A stretch of 64,000 nt of DNA from Chthonomonas sp. (GTDB lineage: Bacteria; Armatimonadota; Fimbriimonadia; Fimbriimonadales; Fimbriimonadaceae). Location of the stretch: assembly GCA_016788425.1 (NCBI GenBank), contig JAEURQ010000004.1:372001-436000 (forward strand), in the 5' to 3' direction. The position numbers were made by a program, and so were the translations under genes. The notes below the pieces were generated by a model. The model had not been told where the DNA came from and made no database searches. It worked only from the letters and a program-made list of their open reading frames with translations. Below, in pieces: positions 36,598 through 45,633 of the stretch. How positions within the stretch are numbered: the first letter of the stretch is position 1; every line of letters begins with the position of its first letter.

Positions 36598-37986
36598 ATG
36601 TCAACTCCCATTTCCCAGGTTCAAGCTTGGTTGGAAGCCCACGAAAGCGAGATGGTCGCCAGCCTGCGCTCGATGCTCCAGATCGCGTCGATCGAAGGTC
36701 CAGCCGAGCCCGGCGCTCCGTTTGGTCGCGAAAACCGCGAAGCTCTGGACCTCGCTCTGAACTGGTGCCGCGACGCCGGGATGGCAACCAAGGACCTGGA
36801 TGGCTACATTGGCTATGGCGATTTTGGGCAAGGCAAGAACCTTGTCGCGATTTTCGGCCACCTCGACGTCGTGCCGGTGGGACCCGGCTGGAAGCACGAG
36901 CCGTTCGGCGCGGAGATTGACGGCGACTACCTTTACGCGCGCGGCGCGACCGACGACAAGGGTCCGAGCGTGGCGGCATTCTTCGCCTGCCGCGCCATCA
37001 AGGAGTGCGTGCCGAACCTCAAGAGCCGCATCCGCATGGCCTTTGGTTGCAACGAGGAGTCGGGCTTCAAGTGCATTGACAAGTACGCCGCCGAGGACGA
37101 AGCTCCGACCTATGGCTTTGCGCCGGACGCCGGTTGGCCGCTTGTTTACGCGGAAAAAGGCATCGGCAATCTCACCGTGAGCCGCCCGCTGATTGAAGGC
37201 GAAATGGCCCTGCTCGGCATCAAGGGCGGGCAGCGCCCCAACATCGTCATCGATTCCTGCGAGGCTAGCGTGCGCATCGCCGCGACCTATCGCAAGGAGT
37301 TTGAGGGCAAGCTGAGCGACGCCTGGGACAAGAACCTCAGCTTTGTGTGGGAAGGCGACGTGCTCAAGATTTTCGCCAAGGGCAAGGCGGCGCATGGCGC
37401 ATGGCCCTATGGCGGCGACAGCGCAGCTGCCCGCATTCTGCGGTTCCTGATGGAACTGGCGCCGGTGGCGAGCAAGCACGACTATGAGGTGCTGTTCGAG
37501 ACCTCGCACATTAGCGGCATGGGCATTGGCATTCACGGCTCGGACGAGATTTCGGAATTGACCTCAAACTTGGGCATCGTGACCACCGAAAACGGTCGCG
37601 TGCGGCTGCTTTATAACGTGCGCTACCCGGTCACCTGGACCGGCGATCAGCTTAAGGCGAAGTGCGAAAAGTTTCTGGCGAAACTGCCTGGCGGCTACGC
37701 GCTGGATGTCGATCGAGATAGCCCGCCGCTCTACTTCCCGGTGGACCACCCCCTGACCCGCACCGTGCTCGACGCGGTGGAAGTGGAAACTGGCGAGCGC
37801 GGCGAACCGATGGTGATCGGCGGCGGCACCTACGCCCGCGCGGTCCCGAACACGGTCGCGATTGGCACCGGTTGGCAAGGCGATGGCGAGGCTCATCAGA
37901 CCGACGAGCGGATTAAGGTCGCGCACGTCTTGCGGATGGCGAAGATTTACGCGCGCGTGATTTTGGAGCTTAGTGAATTGGGCTGA
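36598..37986 (+). CDS. M20-family dipeptidase, PepV-like
   Basis: The 462-residue metallopeptidase shows the zinc and catalytic set: GHLDVVP (His and the catalytic Asp), ARGATDDKGP (bridging Asp), NEESGFKC (Glu pair) and FAPDAGWP. The overall order matches the PepV/Sapep dipeptidase branch of the M20 family, which cleaves dipeptides including beta-Ala- and carnosine-like ones. No signal peptide, so cytoplasmic. Ends about 50 bp before a small kinase. Confidence 0.9.
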   Translation: MSTPISQVQAWLEAHESEMVASLRSMLQIASIEGPAEPGAPFGRENREALDLALNWCRDAGMATKDLDGYIGYGDFGQGKNLVAIFGHLDVVPVGPGWKHEPFGAEIDGDYLYARGATDDKGPSVAAFFACRAIKECVPNLKSRIRMAFGCNEESGFKCIDKYAAEDEAPTYGFAPDAGWPLVYAEKGIGNLTVSRPLIEGEMALLGIKGGQRPNIVIDSCEASVRIAATYRKEFEGKLSDAWDKNLSFVWEGDVLKIFAKGKAAHGAWPYGGDSAAARILRFLMELAPVASKHDYEVLFETSHISGMGIGIHGSDEISELTSNLGIVTTENGRVRLLYNVRYPVTWTGDQLKAKCEKFLAKLPGGYALDVDRDSPPLYFPVDHPLTRTVLDAVEVETGERGEPMVIGGGTYARAVPNTVAIGTGWQGDGEAHQTDERIKVAHVLRMAKIYARVILELSELG

Positions 37987-38036
37987 GAGAGCCGCTGGCC
38001 GGCGACTGAACACGGAAAGCAAGATAGGAGAAGTAA

Positions 38037-38705
38037 CTGGAGTTCCCGTTCGGATTTCAGCCTGACGAAGAGCTGCCGAGTGGGCATTGCTCGCGTATCT
38101 TCGCGACGGCCTATCGAGTTCTCAAGCTGCCGTTCCAAGGCGAGGAACTCACGTCCGGATTCGCCGCGACCATGCTCTTGCCATCGGAGATGACTCCGCG
38201 CATCTTCGCCAGCGACCCGGCCACGGGCGCGATCCTCATGGAGCGCATTTGGCCGGGAACAACCTTGGCTCAGAGCGACCTGTCCGACTCGGCTAAGACC
38301 GAAATCTTCATTGGCTTTCGGCGCGCCATCGCCAACCTCCCAACCGCGCAATGCCTTCCGCTCGCCGACTACTTCCGCCAAAGCGCTCTGCCCGACCAGC
38401 GCGAGCCGGGGTTCTTGCACGGCGATCTCCACCCCGAGAACATCCTGCTCGGCCCTCAAGAGACTTGGCTCCTCATTGACCCCAAGGGCCTCGTCGGCGA
38501 ACCCTGTTTCGAAGCCGTGGCATGGCTCCGCAATCCGCTCGTCGGCCGCGAGCGGATCATCCACCTGCGACAAAGACTGCAACAGCTACACGAAGCATTC
38601 GGCTGGAGCATCAACCGGATGATCGAATGGTCGCTCATCGACCAACTCGAGTGCGACGAACCGGATGCCGAATTCCTTGCCGCCATGCACGATAATCTCA
38701 CTTAG
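38037..38705 (+). CDS. Aminoglycoside/hydroxyurea phosphotransferase-like kinase with CTG start
   Basis: The open frame begins right after a TAA at 38034-38036; the first possible start is CTG at 38037, six nt after a perfect AGGAG. The conceptual 222-residue product has YRVLKL (ATP lysine), LHGDLHPENIL (catalytic loop) and LLIDPKGLVGEP (the metal-binding DxxG-like loop) typical of the streptomycin kinase/APH(6) and hydroxyurea phosphotransferase family. The usual ATG at 38172 would remove the ATP-binding lysine. The family is usually longer (about 300), so it is a compact or N-terminally trimmed member. Confidence 0.7.
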   Translation: MEFPFGFQPDEELPSGHCSRIFATAYRVLKLPFQGEELTSGFAATMLLPSEMTPRIFASDPATGAILMERIWPGTTLAQSDLSDSAKTEIFIGFRRAIANLPTAQCLPLADYFRQSALPDQREPGFLHGDLHPENILLGPQETWLLIDPKGLVGEPCFEAVAWLRNPLVGRERIIHLRQRLQQLHEAFGWSINRMIEWSLIDQLECDEPDAEFLAAMHDNLT

Positions 38706-38718
38706 CAACCTAGTCTAT
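38692..38718 (+). repeat. Direct repeat copy 1 (partner at 39119-39145)
   Basis: ATAATCTCACTTAGCAACCT and on to 38718 matches the copy at 39119-39145 at 22 of 27 positions. Copy 1 overlaps the last codons of the kinase gene. TCTCAC (38696-38701) can pair with GTGAGA (38721-38726). Confidence 0.6.
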
Positions 38719-38778
38719 CGGTGAGAGAAGTCCCTTCTCGCTTGCGTGACTCGGCCTATTACCTCGGCGAAATTGATG

Positions 38779-38795
38779 AAATTCACTGTGAATTT
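38779..38795. promoter_or_regulatory. Perfect 17-bp palindrome, likely antitoxin operator
   Basis: AAATTCAC-T-GTGAATTT is a perfect inverted repeat 30 bp before the antitoxin start. Phd/YefM antitoxins autoregulate by binding such palindromes at their own promoter (family knowledge). A TAAAAATAG stretch follows. Confidence 0.55.
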
Positions 38796-38825
38796 GCAGT
38801 AAAAATAGCGTAAGCTAACACCGGC

Positions 38826-39107
38826 ATGATTAGCGTTAAGCGCGTTTTTCCGTTGAGCGACTTCGTCCGGCAGACAAAGTCCTTTGCGCAGGACATCGAG
38901 ACCACCAAGGAGCCGATCGCCTTGACCGTGAACGGCAAGGTCAAGATGGTGGTCGTGGATCCGGAGAGTTATGAGGCATATTGCCGCTTCATTGAGCATC
39001 GCGACTTTATCGAGGGTGTGATGGAAGGGCAGGCTTCGTTTGCCCGCGGCGAGGGACTCGACGCAAAGCTGGTCATCGCCGAATTGCGCGCGAAGTATGG
39101 CCTTTAG
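38826..39107 (+). CDS. Phd/YefM-family antitoxin, orphan
   Basis: The 93-residue protein begins VKRVFPLSDFVRQTKSFAQDIETTKEPIALTVNGKVKMVVVDPESYEAY, the Phd/YefM N-terminal DNA-binding fold, with a helical C-terminal tail that would hold a toxin. But no toxin gene (RelE, Doc or PIN) follows; thrS is next. It may be an orphan regulator or a relic of a lost pair. The gene is bracketed by 27-nt direct repeats. The operator palindrome upstream supports autoregulation. Confidence 0.75.
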   Translation: MISVKRVFPLSDFVRQTKSFAQDIETTKEPIALTVNGKVKMVVVDPESYEAYCRFIEHRDFIEGVMEGQASFARGEGLDAKLVIAELRAKYGL

Positions 39108-39118
39108 GGTCTTGCGCT

Positions 39119-39145
39119 ATAATCTCACCTAACAACCTATTCCCT
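39119..39145 (+). repeat. Direct repeat copy 2 (partner at 38692-38718), thrS leader
   Basis: ATAATCTCACCTAACAACCT and on to 39145 matches copy 1 at 22 of 27 positions. TATAAT at 39118-39123 could be a -10 element. CCTAAC (39128-39133) pairs with GTTAGG (39148-39153), which adjoins the thrS ribosome site GGAGG. Confidence 0.6.
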
Positions 39146-39164
39146 TGGTTAGGGAGGCAACATC

Positions 39165-41033
39165 ATGGCAGAACGCTACGAAGATTCGTACCTTTATCGC
39201 TTGCGGCACTCGGCCGCGCACCTCATGGCTCAGGCCGTGCAGGAACTCTTCCCCCAAGTCAAGCTCAGCATCGGGCCGCCCGTTGAAAACGGCTTCTACT
39301 ACGACATCGATTTCCCCGAGCCGCTGCGCGAAGAAGACCTCGCCCGCATCGAAAAGAAGATGAAAGAGCTGAGCAAGCTCGACATGCGAATTGAGCGGCA
39401 GGAAGTGAGCCGCGACCAAGCGCGAGCCATGATTCTGGATGAAAATATCCCCGGCAACGGCGCGGCCGTGGCTGAATACAAACTCCAACTCCTCGACGCC
39501 ATCCCTGAGGGCGAAGCCATCAGCTTTTACGACCAGCAACGCACCGATCGCGAGGGCAAACTCCACCGCTTTATGGACCTGTGCCGCGGCCCGCACGTGG
39601 AAACCACCAAGGAGATTAAGAACTTTAAGCTCATGACGATTGCCGGCGCTTACTGGCGCGGCGACGTAAAGAACAAGCAGCTCACGCGCATTTATGGCAC
39701 GGCCTTTGAAACCGCCGAGCAGCTAGAAGCCTACTTGCATATGCTGGAAGAGGCGAAAAAGCGCGACCACCGCATTTTGGGCAAGGACCTGGGCCTGTTC
39801 ATGTTCTCGCCGCGCGTGGGCACGGGCCTCGCCCTGTGGCTGCCCAAGGGCGCCACGATTCGGCAGACCATGACGGACTTTCTGCAGGGCGAGCAACTGC
39901 GGCGCGGGTACGAACCCGTGGTGACGCCGATGATCGGCAACATTCGGCTGTACGAAAAGTCGGGCCACATTATCAATTACCGCGATAAGATGTTCCCGTT
40001 TATGGAGGATGAGGAGAAGGACACCTACATTCTCAAGCCCATGAACTGTCCATTCCATATCGAAATTTATGCCTCGCAGTTGCGCAGTTATCGCGACCTG
40101 CCGGTGCGATACGCCGAGTTCGGCACGGTGCACCGCTACGAGCAAAGCGGGGAAGTGCATGGCATTTTGCGGGCTCGTGGATTTACGCAAGATGACGCGC
40201 ACCTCTTCGTTACGCCCGACCAACTTCAGGATGAGTTTCTGGGCGTGGTGGACCTGATGAAGGCGGTGCTCGAGAAGCTTGGCCTGCACGAATATCGCGT
40301 GCGCGTGGGCACCAAAGACCCCAGCAGCGACAAGTATGTGGGTCACGATGACAACTGGGTGGCCGCGACCAAAGCGATCATTGAAGCGTGCGATAAGGTG
40401 GGCTTGGAGTACGAGGTGTCGCCCGGCGATGCCGCGTTCTACGGCCCCAAACTCGACCTGATTATCAAGGACGCCATCGGTCGCGAATGGCAAATGGGCA
40501 CCGTGCAGGTGGACTACAACCTTCCCGAGCGATTCCAGCTGGAATACATCGGCGAGGATGGCAAGCCGCACCGCCCGATCATGATTCACCGTGCGCCTTT
40601 TGGCAGCATGGAGCGCATGATTGGCCTGCTGACCGAGCAATACTCGGGCGCGTTTCCCACGTGGCTGGCGCCGGTGCAGGTGGCGATTTTGCCGATTGCC
40701 GACCGGCACAATGCGGCGGCGTATCAGCTAGCTACGGCTCTGCGCGGCGCGCAGTTTCTTATGCCCGAACTCGATCCGGAATGGACGCCCTACGCCAGCG
40801 AGCACGTGAGCGCTTTGCCCAACCTGGGGCTGCGCGTTTCGGTGGACGATAGCCGCGAGACGATCGGCAAAAAGATCCGCGAGAACACGCGAATGAAAAT
40901 TCCTTACATGCTGATTATCGGCGACCGCGATCTGGAGAACGGGACCGTGGGCGTTCGCGGTCGAGGCGAAACCCCCGACCTCGGCGCGATGCCGATTGCG
41001 GAGTTCGTGGCGCGGATTCAGTCGGAGCTATAA
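39165..41033 (+). CDS. thrS: Threonine--tRNA ligase
   Basis: Charges tRNA-Thr. The 622-residue class II synthetase starts with the AXRS editing domain (LRHSAAHLMAQAVQELFP, zinc-type HxxxH with the later DLCRGPHVE) and has no TGS domain. The catalytic core has motif 1 GATIRQTMTDFL, NCPFHIEIYASQLRSYRDLP, motif 2 FRYEQSGEVHGILRARGFTQDDAH and motif 3 IMIHRAPFGSMERMIGLL, then the anticodon-binding domain. Length is normal for the TGS-less form. GGAGG precedes the ATG. Confidence 0.97.
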   Translation: MAERYEDSYLYRLRHSAAHLMAQAVQELFPQVKLSIGPPVENGFYYDIDFPEPLREEDLARIEKKMKELSKLDMRIERQEVSRDQARAMILDENIPGNGAAVAEYKLQLLDAIPEGEAISFYDQQRTDREGKLHRFMDLCRGPHVETTKEIKNFKLMTIAGAYWRGDVKNKQLTRIYGTAFETAEQLEAYLHMLEEAKKRDHRILGKDLGLFMFSPRVGTGLALWLPKGATIRQTMTDFLQGEQLRRGYEPVVTPMIGNIRLYEKSGHIINYRDKMFPFMEDEEKDTYILKPMNCPFHIEIYASQLRSYRDLPVRYAEFGTVHRYEQSGEVHGILRARGFTQDDAHLFVTPDQLQDEFLGVVDLMKAVLEKLGLHEYRVRVGTKDPSSDKYVGHDDNWVAATKAIIEACDKVGLEYEVSPGDAAFYGPKLDLIIKDAIGREWQMGTVQVDYNLPERFQLEYIGEDGKPHRPIMIHRAPFGSMERMIGLLTEQYSGAFPTWLAPVQVAILPIADRHNAAAYQLATALRGAQFLMPELDPEWTPYASEHVSALPNLGLRVSVDDSRETIGKKIRENTRMKIPYMLIIGDRDLENGTVGVRGRGETPDLGAMPIAEFVARIQSEL

Positions 41034-41062
41034 GGCTGGGCGGCCCAAGTGTAAAAAGATTT

Positions 41063-41091
41063 TTGCAAAAAAGTGTTGCAAAGGGTAGCTA
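41063..41091 (+). promoter_or_regulatory. Possible promoter of the RHS toxin
   Basis: TTGCAA (41063-41068), 17 nt, TAGCTA (41086-41091), in the 100-nt gap between thrS and the RHS gene. It agrees only moderately with a sigma-70 type consensus. Confidence 0.4.
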
Positions 41092-41133
41092 ACACAAATC
41101 GGCACGGGTAAAACGGCGAGAGTAGTGGTTGAA

Positions 41134-44100
41134 ATGAAACGTCAACGCCTTTTGTCTTTCGCCCTTAGTGCGCTTCTCCTTGCCCAGTCAATCGTGCCCG
41201 CATTCGCTGGAACTCCGTTGTCGGCGGCAACCTCGCTTCACTTGCCGGAGCCAATCCGGACGCTGGGGATCGTTCATGAGGCTCACCGAAAAGAAGACGC
41301 GACAAATGTGCTTGGCGCTCATTCTGCAACCCTCACAAATCTGTCCGCACTGTACCTTGTTGCAGCTCCAAGCCATCAGTTCGTCGAACAACCCGCGGTT
41401 GCCCCGGCACCGAGTCCCAATCCCCAAGCTTCCATTCATGTCGACTTAGGGACTTGCGTCAGCATCGTCAGCCCATCCGCAGGGATGGACATCTCTAACT
41501 TTTTCGGTCCCGATATTAGTTTTGCGCCCAGCTTTACGGAAGGCTCAACGCCCATGGACACGGGATTTGGTCCGAGATACACGCACCCTTACAACAATGT
41601 GTTCATTGTCCGCAATGGTAGTGTCGGACAAACTCCGGCGTACCCAAGGTTCTTCGATCTAGTCCTTCCTAACGGAAGTAAGGTGTTCTTTGAGAATGCC
41701 CTAAACCAGATTCCAACATCCTCAAATCCCTCGATCATCTTGGACAAGGTAGATGGCATTGGGAACGAGTACGCATTAGCGACCTGGGAGTATGACTTCG
41801 AAACATCTTCAACTCTCGTTCGCCTAAGCCAAAAGGACGGTGGTGAACTGATCTTCGGGGCTGGCAGTCCGGTTGATGATGGTTACTCAGGAATCACGGG
41901 AGAGTCGGCCTATCGCTTAAGCAAGATCGTCGACAAGGTTGGCAATTTCGTAACCCTCCACTATACAGCCGAGCAACGGCCAGTGCAGGTCTATGTCAGT
42001 GCTACGGATAATTGGCAAAACATCTATCATACGGTTCGTAACTTAACCGCGATCAAGAATTCTCAAAACGAAACTCTGCTCGCTCTTGCCACCGACGGCC
42101 AAGGGAACTACACAAGCAGCACCGATATTTTTGGCCGTAAGCGAATCTACAGTGTTGATGCCGAGACCAACTACGCAAAGATTGAAGATCGCCTGCTGAC
42201 GACTTACGAACTTCGCTCAATTTCGCAGATGGGCGTTGCCGCTGATACAAGTCTGCCCATTGAAACGGAATTTGTTCATGGCGATTTCGGCGGTCCAAAC
42301 GGGCTGACGTACCGGCGCCTCACGCAAGTCAAATCCGTAAATCACGCCGGCAATCTCAGCGCGACAACCCTCGGATTTGACGCCGAAAACCGCGTTGTAA
42401 CGATGGATGACTCCAACAATAATCGGGTTGAGATCGAATACGGTCTGGATTCTGCAACGATCAAGAATCTGACGGCCCCGGTTAACGGCACGCGGGTTCT
42501 GGAGCGAAAGAGCTCGCTAAGATTTGACGGCTTTGGTCAGATCACTGAGACGATTGATGCTGCTGGCCAAGTAACATCCAGCTATGTTTACGCCGAAAGT
42601 AGTGCACCGTTTAAGGTAACCGAAGCTAGGGATTCGCAAAACCGGGTTTGGTCCAGCGCCTACGATTCGCTCGGGAACCTTAAGAGCACCCAAACTCCTC
42701 GCGGATTACGCACCCTGATCAATGATGGGAATGGCGGCAATCGAATTCATAAAATATCGCGAGTCAACGCAAACTTGCCGAATGCGCCATTAATTGAAAC
42801 GCCGACTCAAATCATTTATAACACGGGCGGAAACTCTCAGCCCCTTAACACGATTAAGGAAGTTCGTTCGCCAATCCCTGGTCAAGTAAACACGGGTAAC
42901 ACCCAGTCCACCTTCATTAACTATCGTCCTACAACACCCAACAATCCATCTGACGTTGAGGGATTAGTCACAAGCTTGGTCACGCCTGGCAACAACGCCG
43001 AAGCGCAACATACCGTGACCCTGACATATCCGCAAACTGCGAAGAAAGGTCAACCAAGTCAAGTGACCAATGGTGCCACCACAAACGGCGTTCTGGAGCA
43101 AGTCACGTTCACTTACGATGCTCGCGGAAATGTCGTCCGCACAGAAGATGCCTTGGGCTCGGTGACTGATCAGGAATACAATCTTGCCGACCAACCTACA
43201 ATCTCGTACACGCCGCAGAACCTCCTCAACCTGGGGCTGCGCTCGAAGTCCGAAACGATCTACGCCTACGTCGGAGGTCCTGCCATTGGCGGCATCATTC
43301 GTGATTCCGCCAATAATGTTGTTCGCAGCACCACTCTCGCGTTCGACACCGAATGGAATGTGTTGAACCAAAGCGGCTCGGGTGAAGACTGGTCCGCCAC
43401 ATATAACTCCTTCTATGCTCCCCGCGTGTTCAAGGATGGAAACCTCAGTTCGACGAGGACGACCTACGATCTAAACGGACGACCCACGCTGATTCAGTAT
43501 CCTGGAACCACCGCCACGAGCGGTCCAGATACAATTCGGATCACTGGCTACAATCTGGATGGTCAAGTTACCCAAACCATTGATGGCAAGGGGATGACGC
43601 GTCAATACAATTACGACCTCATTGATGGTGCCCTTGCCAGCGTGGTCGGAGGAGAAGCCTTCTCGCTATCTCTGGACCAGCTCACGGGAGAAGTTACTGC
43701 AATCACAGATGGGAGCGGAACTCGCTCCGTCACGTTGGATGATCTGGGCAACGTCCTGTCGACGGTTACGACCTACACGTCCACGCCAGCCGTGACATTC
43801 AACTACGAGTTCTATCCGGACGGATCACGCAAGAAGATGATCAACCCGGCCGGAACATGGGTCTATTCGTACGACAAGTCCGGCCGCTATACGTCAATGA
43901 CGTCACCGCTAGGAACAACGACCAGCAGTTACTATGCGGACGGCATGCAAAAGCAGCGCTCAACGCCACTGGGTGGGATCACAAATTACACGTTCACCCC
44001 AGCAAAACTGCTCAACCAGCTAACGAACCTCAAGGGCACGACTGTTCTTTCTGAGTTCTCGATGAACCAGTTCGATGGTGCTCGGAACCTCAAAGCTTGG

Positions 44101-45633
44101 TCGCAGTCCATCCACCCACCTGGCAGCGGTCCTCAAGGTGCGCAGTTTATCGGTAACACCACGTACTCGCGGCAAGCCGACTCAGGTGCGATCCTCAAGG
44201 ATCGATTGACTCAGGAAACCAGCACCCGGTTTGGCGGATTTACCGAGAACAACGCGTACGATAATGCGGATAATCCCACGACTTTCCGCGGACAAACGCG
44301 CCAGTTCAACCTGAACAACCAGCTGGTCGGCACTGGATTTGCTTACGATGGAAACGGCAATCCAACCACCTACGCGGGCAAAACGGCGGTCTATGACCAC
44401 AACAATCGACTCACTGCGTTCCCGAATCTTGCAAACACTACGTGGTCCGCAAATTACCGCGCGGACAATCTGCGAGCGTGGTCACAGGCGAGCAGTACGT
44501 CCACACCCTCGGGCCGCGTGTACTACTATTACGATGGCGGGAACGCGGTTCTGGAGCGTTCGCCGAGCGGGTTCACCTACTCCATTAACGTTTTCGCGCC
44601 CGACGGCCTCGTCGCCCGCAACTACAATCCGCCACCGGTAAGTCCGGGACCGGAGGAGGAGGACGTGGAGTCCATGGTCGGCCAAGCGTATCGCGGAGAT
44701 TATCTCTTCGACTGGCAGGGCAATGCTACGCACATAGTGTGTCCGGAGCAACTCGGTCCGAACGGCCAACCAATGGCCACGTTAATCCACAGCGCGTATA
44801 ACGCGTGGGGACAAAAGAACTTCCTCTACCCCAGCAACTTCAACAACGAGCTGCATCGCTTTGGCTACAACGCCAGGTCGGGGTACAGAACAGATACCGA
44901 AACGGGCTTGGTGTACTGCCAAAACCGATACTACGACCCCGCAAATGGGCGATGGGTCACCCGCGACCCCATCGGCTACGCGGGTGGGATTAACCTGTAT
45001 GGGTACTGTGGTAGCGGGCCGGTAGGAGCTTTTGACCCCCTCGGCCTGTCTTGGTCTGACTTCTTCGCTGGTTGGGGCGATACTCTGACTTTTGGCGGGA
45101 CAAAGTACGCTCGAAAGTGGCTCGGAGAGGCCCTCGGGGTTGGCGATGCCAACGAGTCCGTAAATTACGGTAGTACTGCGTACGGCGCTGGACAAGTTGT
45201 TGGGTTCGCCAATGACCTTGCGATTGGCGGATATGGAATTGCTGGCCGTTTAGCAGCACGTGCCAGTTCACGGTTGGTGCAAGCACCTCTGAAGCTTATA
45301 TCCGCCGCTCCCCGAGTCGGTCGAAGCAGCAAACTTAGGCACCAAATGGCTATGGTAGGGCGTGCCGTGCAACCGGGGGAACACGCACACCATATCGTCG
45401 CGTGGGCTGCAAAGGCAGCTGAACCATCAAGGAAAGTTCTCCAACGCCTCGGAATAAACATCGACGATGCCATCAATGGCGTGGCCCTTCCAGCCTCGTA
45501 TCATAGAAGAATGCACACGATCGCGTATTACAAAAACGTCAACGCAAGGTTAGCTGGCGCAACTTCGAGGGAACACGCTGAGCAAATTCTTCGAGATATT
45601 GCTGAGGCTCTCTTTAAAGATGCTTACAAGTAG
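41134..45633 (+). CDS. RHS polymorphic toxin with C-terminal AHH nuclease domain
   Basis: A secreted 1499-residue toxin. Residues 1-25 are a signal peptide (MKRQRLLSFALSALLLAQSI, then VPAFA). The long middle has YD repeats (for example YDARGNVVRTEDALGS, YDNADNPTTFRG, YDGNGNPTTYAG) that form the RHS cage. The RHS-associated core (about 1250-1310) reads TETGLVYCQNRYYDPANGRW then GAFDPLGLSW. After it the sequence changes to an unrelated tip (about 1310-1499) with the AHH motif GEHAHHIVAW near 1414 and a later YHRRMHT, matching AHH nuclease of the HNH/ENDO VII fold (inference of DNA cleavage). The upstream GTG at 41125 is an alternative start. Immunity genes follow. Confidence 0.9.
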   Translation: MKRQRLLSFALSALLLAQSIVPAFAGTPLSAATSLHLPEPIRTLGIVHEAHRKEDATNVLGAHSATLTNLSALYLVAAPSHQFVEQPAVAPAPSPNPQASIHVDLGTCVSIVSPSAGMDISNFFGPDISFAPSFTEGSTPMDTGFGPRYTHPYNNVFIVRNGSVGQTPAYPRFFDLVLPNGSKVFFENALNQIPTSSNPSIILDKVDGIGNEYALATWEYDFETSSTLVRLSQKDGGELIFGAGSPVDDGYSGITGESAYRLSKIVDKVGNFVTLHYTAEQRPVQVYVSATDNWQNIYHTVRNLTAIKNSQNETLLALATDGQGNYTSSTDIFGRKRIYSVDAETNYAKIEDRLLTTYELRSISQMGVAADTSLPIETEFVHGDFGGPNGLTYRRLTQVKSVNHAGNLSATTLGFDAENRVVTMDDSNNNRVEIEYGLDSATIKNLTAPVNGTRVLERKSSLRFDGFGQITETIDAAGQVTSSYVYAESSAPFKVTEARDSQNRVWSSAYDSLGNLKSTQTPRGLRTLINDGNGGNRIHKISRVNANLPNAPLIETPTQIIYNTGGNSQPLNTIKEVRSPIPGQVNTGNTQSTFINYRPTTPNNPSDVEGLVTSLVTPGNNAEAQHTVTLTYPQTAKKGQPSQVTNGATTNGVLEQVTFTYDARGNVVRTEDALGSVTDQEYNLADQPTISYTPQNLLNLGLRSKSETIYAYVGGPAIGGIIRDSANNVVRSTTLAFDTEWNVLNQSGSGEDWSATYNSFYAPRVFKDGNLSSTRTTYDLNGRPTLIQYPGTTATSGPDTIRITGYNLDGQVTQTIDGKGMTRQYNYDLIDGALASVVGGEAFSLSLDQLTGEVTAITDGSGTRSVTLDDLGNVLSTVTTYTSTPAVTFNYEFYPDGSRKKMINPAGTWVYSYDKSGRYTSMTSPLGTTTSSYYADGMQKQRSTPLGGITNYTFTPAKLLNQLTNLKGTTVLSEFSMNQFDGARNLKAWSQSIHPPGSGPQGAQFIGNTTYSRQADSGAILKDRLTQETSTRFGGFTENNAYDNADNPTTFRGQTRQFNLNNQLVGTGFAYDGNGNPTTYAGKTAVYDHNNRLTAFPNLANTTWSANYRADNLRAWSQASSTSTPSGRVYYYYDGGNAVLERSPSGFTYSINVFAPDGLVARNYNPPPVSPGPEEEDVESMVGQAYRGDYLFDWQGNATHIVCPEQLGPNGQPMATLIHSAYNAWGQKNFLYPSNFNNELHRFGYNARSGYRTDTETGLVYCQNRYYDPANGRWVTRDPIGYAGGINLYGYCGSGPVGAFDPLGLSWSDFFAGWGDTLTFGGTKYARKWLGEALGVGDANESVNYGSTAYGAGQVVGFANDLAIGGYGIAGRLAARASSRLVQAPLKLISAAPRVGRSSKLRHQMAMVGRAVQPGEHAHHIVAWAAKAAEPSRKVLQRLGINIDDAINGVALPASYHRRMHTIAYYKNVNARLAGATSREHAEQILRDIAEALFKDAYK

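Noticed and set aside
39118-39123. TATAAT before thrS as a full promoter
   Set aside because: No -35 hexamer at 16-18 nt; TTGCGC is 28 nt away. Kept only as part of the direct repeat.
39108-39164. A T-box riboswitch controlling thrS
   Set aside because: The leader is under 60 nt and has none of the stem I or T-box sequence; only a small hairpin near the ribosome site.
41034-41060. A terminator after thrS
   Set aside because: The only inverted repeat (TGGGC G GCCCA) has an impossible loop size.
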